Of a DNA stretch of 6,645 nucleotides, positions 6,120 through 6,645 are shown piece after piece; the first letter of the stretch is position 1; each line of letters begins with the position of its first letter. The DNA comes from an uncultured Collinsella sp. Lineage in GTDB: Bacteria; Actinomycetota; Coriobacteriia; Coriobacteriales; Coriobacteriaceae. The position numbers were made by a program, and so were the translations under genes. Below the pieces are notes generated by a model that worked only from the letters and a program-made list of their open reading frames with translations, did not search any database and was not told where the DNA came from. The stretch is taken from contig CABQXG010000074.1 of the NCBI GenBank assembly GCA_902468045.1, positions 1-6,645 on the forward strand, in the 5' to 3' direction.

Positions 6120-6168
6120 ACGGCGCTGCCCAGCATTCCACCACTTGGGCTGCCGTCGACTTTATTTT
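6120..6168 (+). terminator. Intrinsic terminator after the small peptide gene
   Basis: The arms ACGGC...GCCCA (6120-6132) and TGGGC...GCCGT (6146-6156) form two 5-bp stems separated by a small internal loop, with a 13-nt loop. A T-rich tract (TTTATTTT, 6161-6168) follows about 4 nt later. It lies 24 nt after the peptide stop and before the convergent SIMPL gene. Confidence 0.6.
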
Positions 6169-6238
6169 ACCCACGGGCGCCAGGTTTAACAAATGGAATT
6201 TCGGTTACGAAGTCCGGAGCTCGCCCGGGCTCGCCCCT

Positions 6239-6645
6239 CTACTCCAGCCACCATTCCACATCCACGGAGCACTCGACCTCGATAGGCTCTGGCTCCAGCA
6301 CCGTCACCTTGGAATCAGCCGATCCCGCAGGAGCTCCGAGCGCAAAATCGGCCGCACTTGCATAGCAAAGCCGATCCATGCTGCCAAGCTGACTGTTGTA
6401 GGAGTTATGCTTGACGCCATCCAGCTTAGAACCCGATGCCGCCGCAAGCGCCTGCGCATTGTTGCGGGCTCGCTTGACGACGCGGGCGATGAGGGCATCC
6501 TCGGCAGCACGCCGGTCGGCTAGATCAAAACCTACGCTCATGTCGGCGCGCGAACCGCAGGTGTTAAGAGCCGTCCATATAGCGGCGACATCGACGGCGT
6601 CAATCGACGCGGCGATTGTGCCGTAGGCATGGTAGCTATAGCCAG
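6239..6645 (-). CDS. SIMPL-domain (DUF541) protein, C-terminal part, cut by window edge
   Basis: The frame is open from the right edge to a UAG at 6239-6241, giving at least 135 residues. An internal ATG at 6541 is not a convincing start, because conserved sequence (DAVDVAAIWTALNTCGSRAD) continues upstream of it. Family features are the segment following a predicted strand-rich region, the helix with A..A...A..LA (RARNNAQALAAASGSKLDGV), and a final beta strand PIEVECSVDVEWWLE where such proteins normally end. SIMPL proteins are usually envelope or periplasmic and of poorly defined function. The N-terminus, including any signal peptide, is outside the window. It converges on the small peptide gene and is separated from it by the terminator. 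A further 23 codons are open after the UAG, but they are less coding-like. Confidence 0.75.
   Translation of the reverse strand, partial: GYSYHAYGTIAASIDAVDVAAIWTALNTCGSRADMSVGFDLADRRAAEDALIARVVKRARNNAQALAAASGSKLDGVKHNSYNSQLGSMDRLCYASAADFALGAPAGSADSKVTVLEPEPIEVECSVDVEWWLE

Overview
The window looks like a chromosomal accessory region from a moderately high-GC gut-type actinobacterium, possibly a Coriobacteriia (Collinsella-like) genome. That guess rests on the GC-rich third codon positions, strong Shine-Dalgarno sites, the gene families present and an Actinobacteria/Bacillus-type LexA box. The taxon is inferred and was not tested.

The left two thirds (1-4880) is one side of a type I restriction-modification locus. 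Reading leftward on the minus strand, a TATAAT promoter (4814-4819) sits next to a 23-bp dyad (4852-4874) and drives hsdR (4763 down to 1563). hsdR is interrupted by an in-frame UAG at 2244-2246, although the frame beyond it still encodes the C-terminal HsdR domain. hsdR overlaps by ATGA a half-sized hsdS (1566-934) with one target-recognition domain, which breaks off just after its central conserved motif. A tyrosine recombinase (11-937, plus strand) converges on that hsdS, and their stop codons overlap within TTAA. This is the layout of shuffling (phase-variable) hsdS loci. A loxP-sized dyad (1492-1521) in the 5' part of hsdS is a candidate crossover site. No hsdM lies between hsdR and hsdS or upstream of hsdR, so it and any partner hsdS copies would be left of the window or elsewhere.

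The right third has a DEDDh 3'-5' exonuclease gene (5711-5055, minus) and, divergent from it, a previously uncalled 41-residue gene (5970-6095, plus). Its peptide is hydrophobic with a polybasic tail. The small gene has a near-consensus LexA/SOS box (5866-5879) inside a plausible promoter, a leader hairpin that sequesters the ribosome site and stops at the start codon, and an intrinsic terminator. Together these resemble the architecture of SOS-induced type I toxins such as TisB, and this is the main discovery candidate. The window ends with the C-terminal part of a SIMPL-domain (DUF541) protein on the minus strand, running off the right edge.

Functionally, the left module is a DNA-defence locus whose specificity may be shuffled by its recombinase and whose nuclease subunit is currently broken or dependent on readthrough. 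The right module looks like a DNA-damage-responsive pair.
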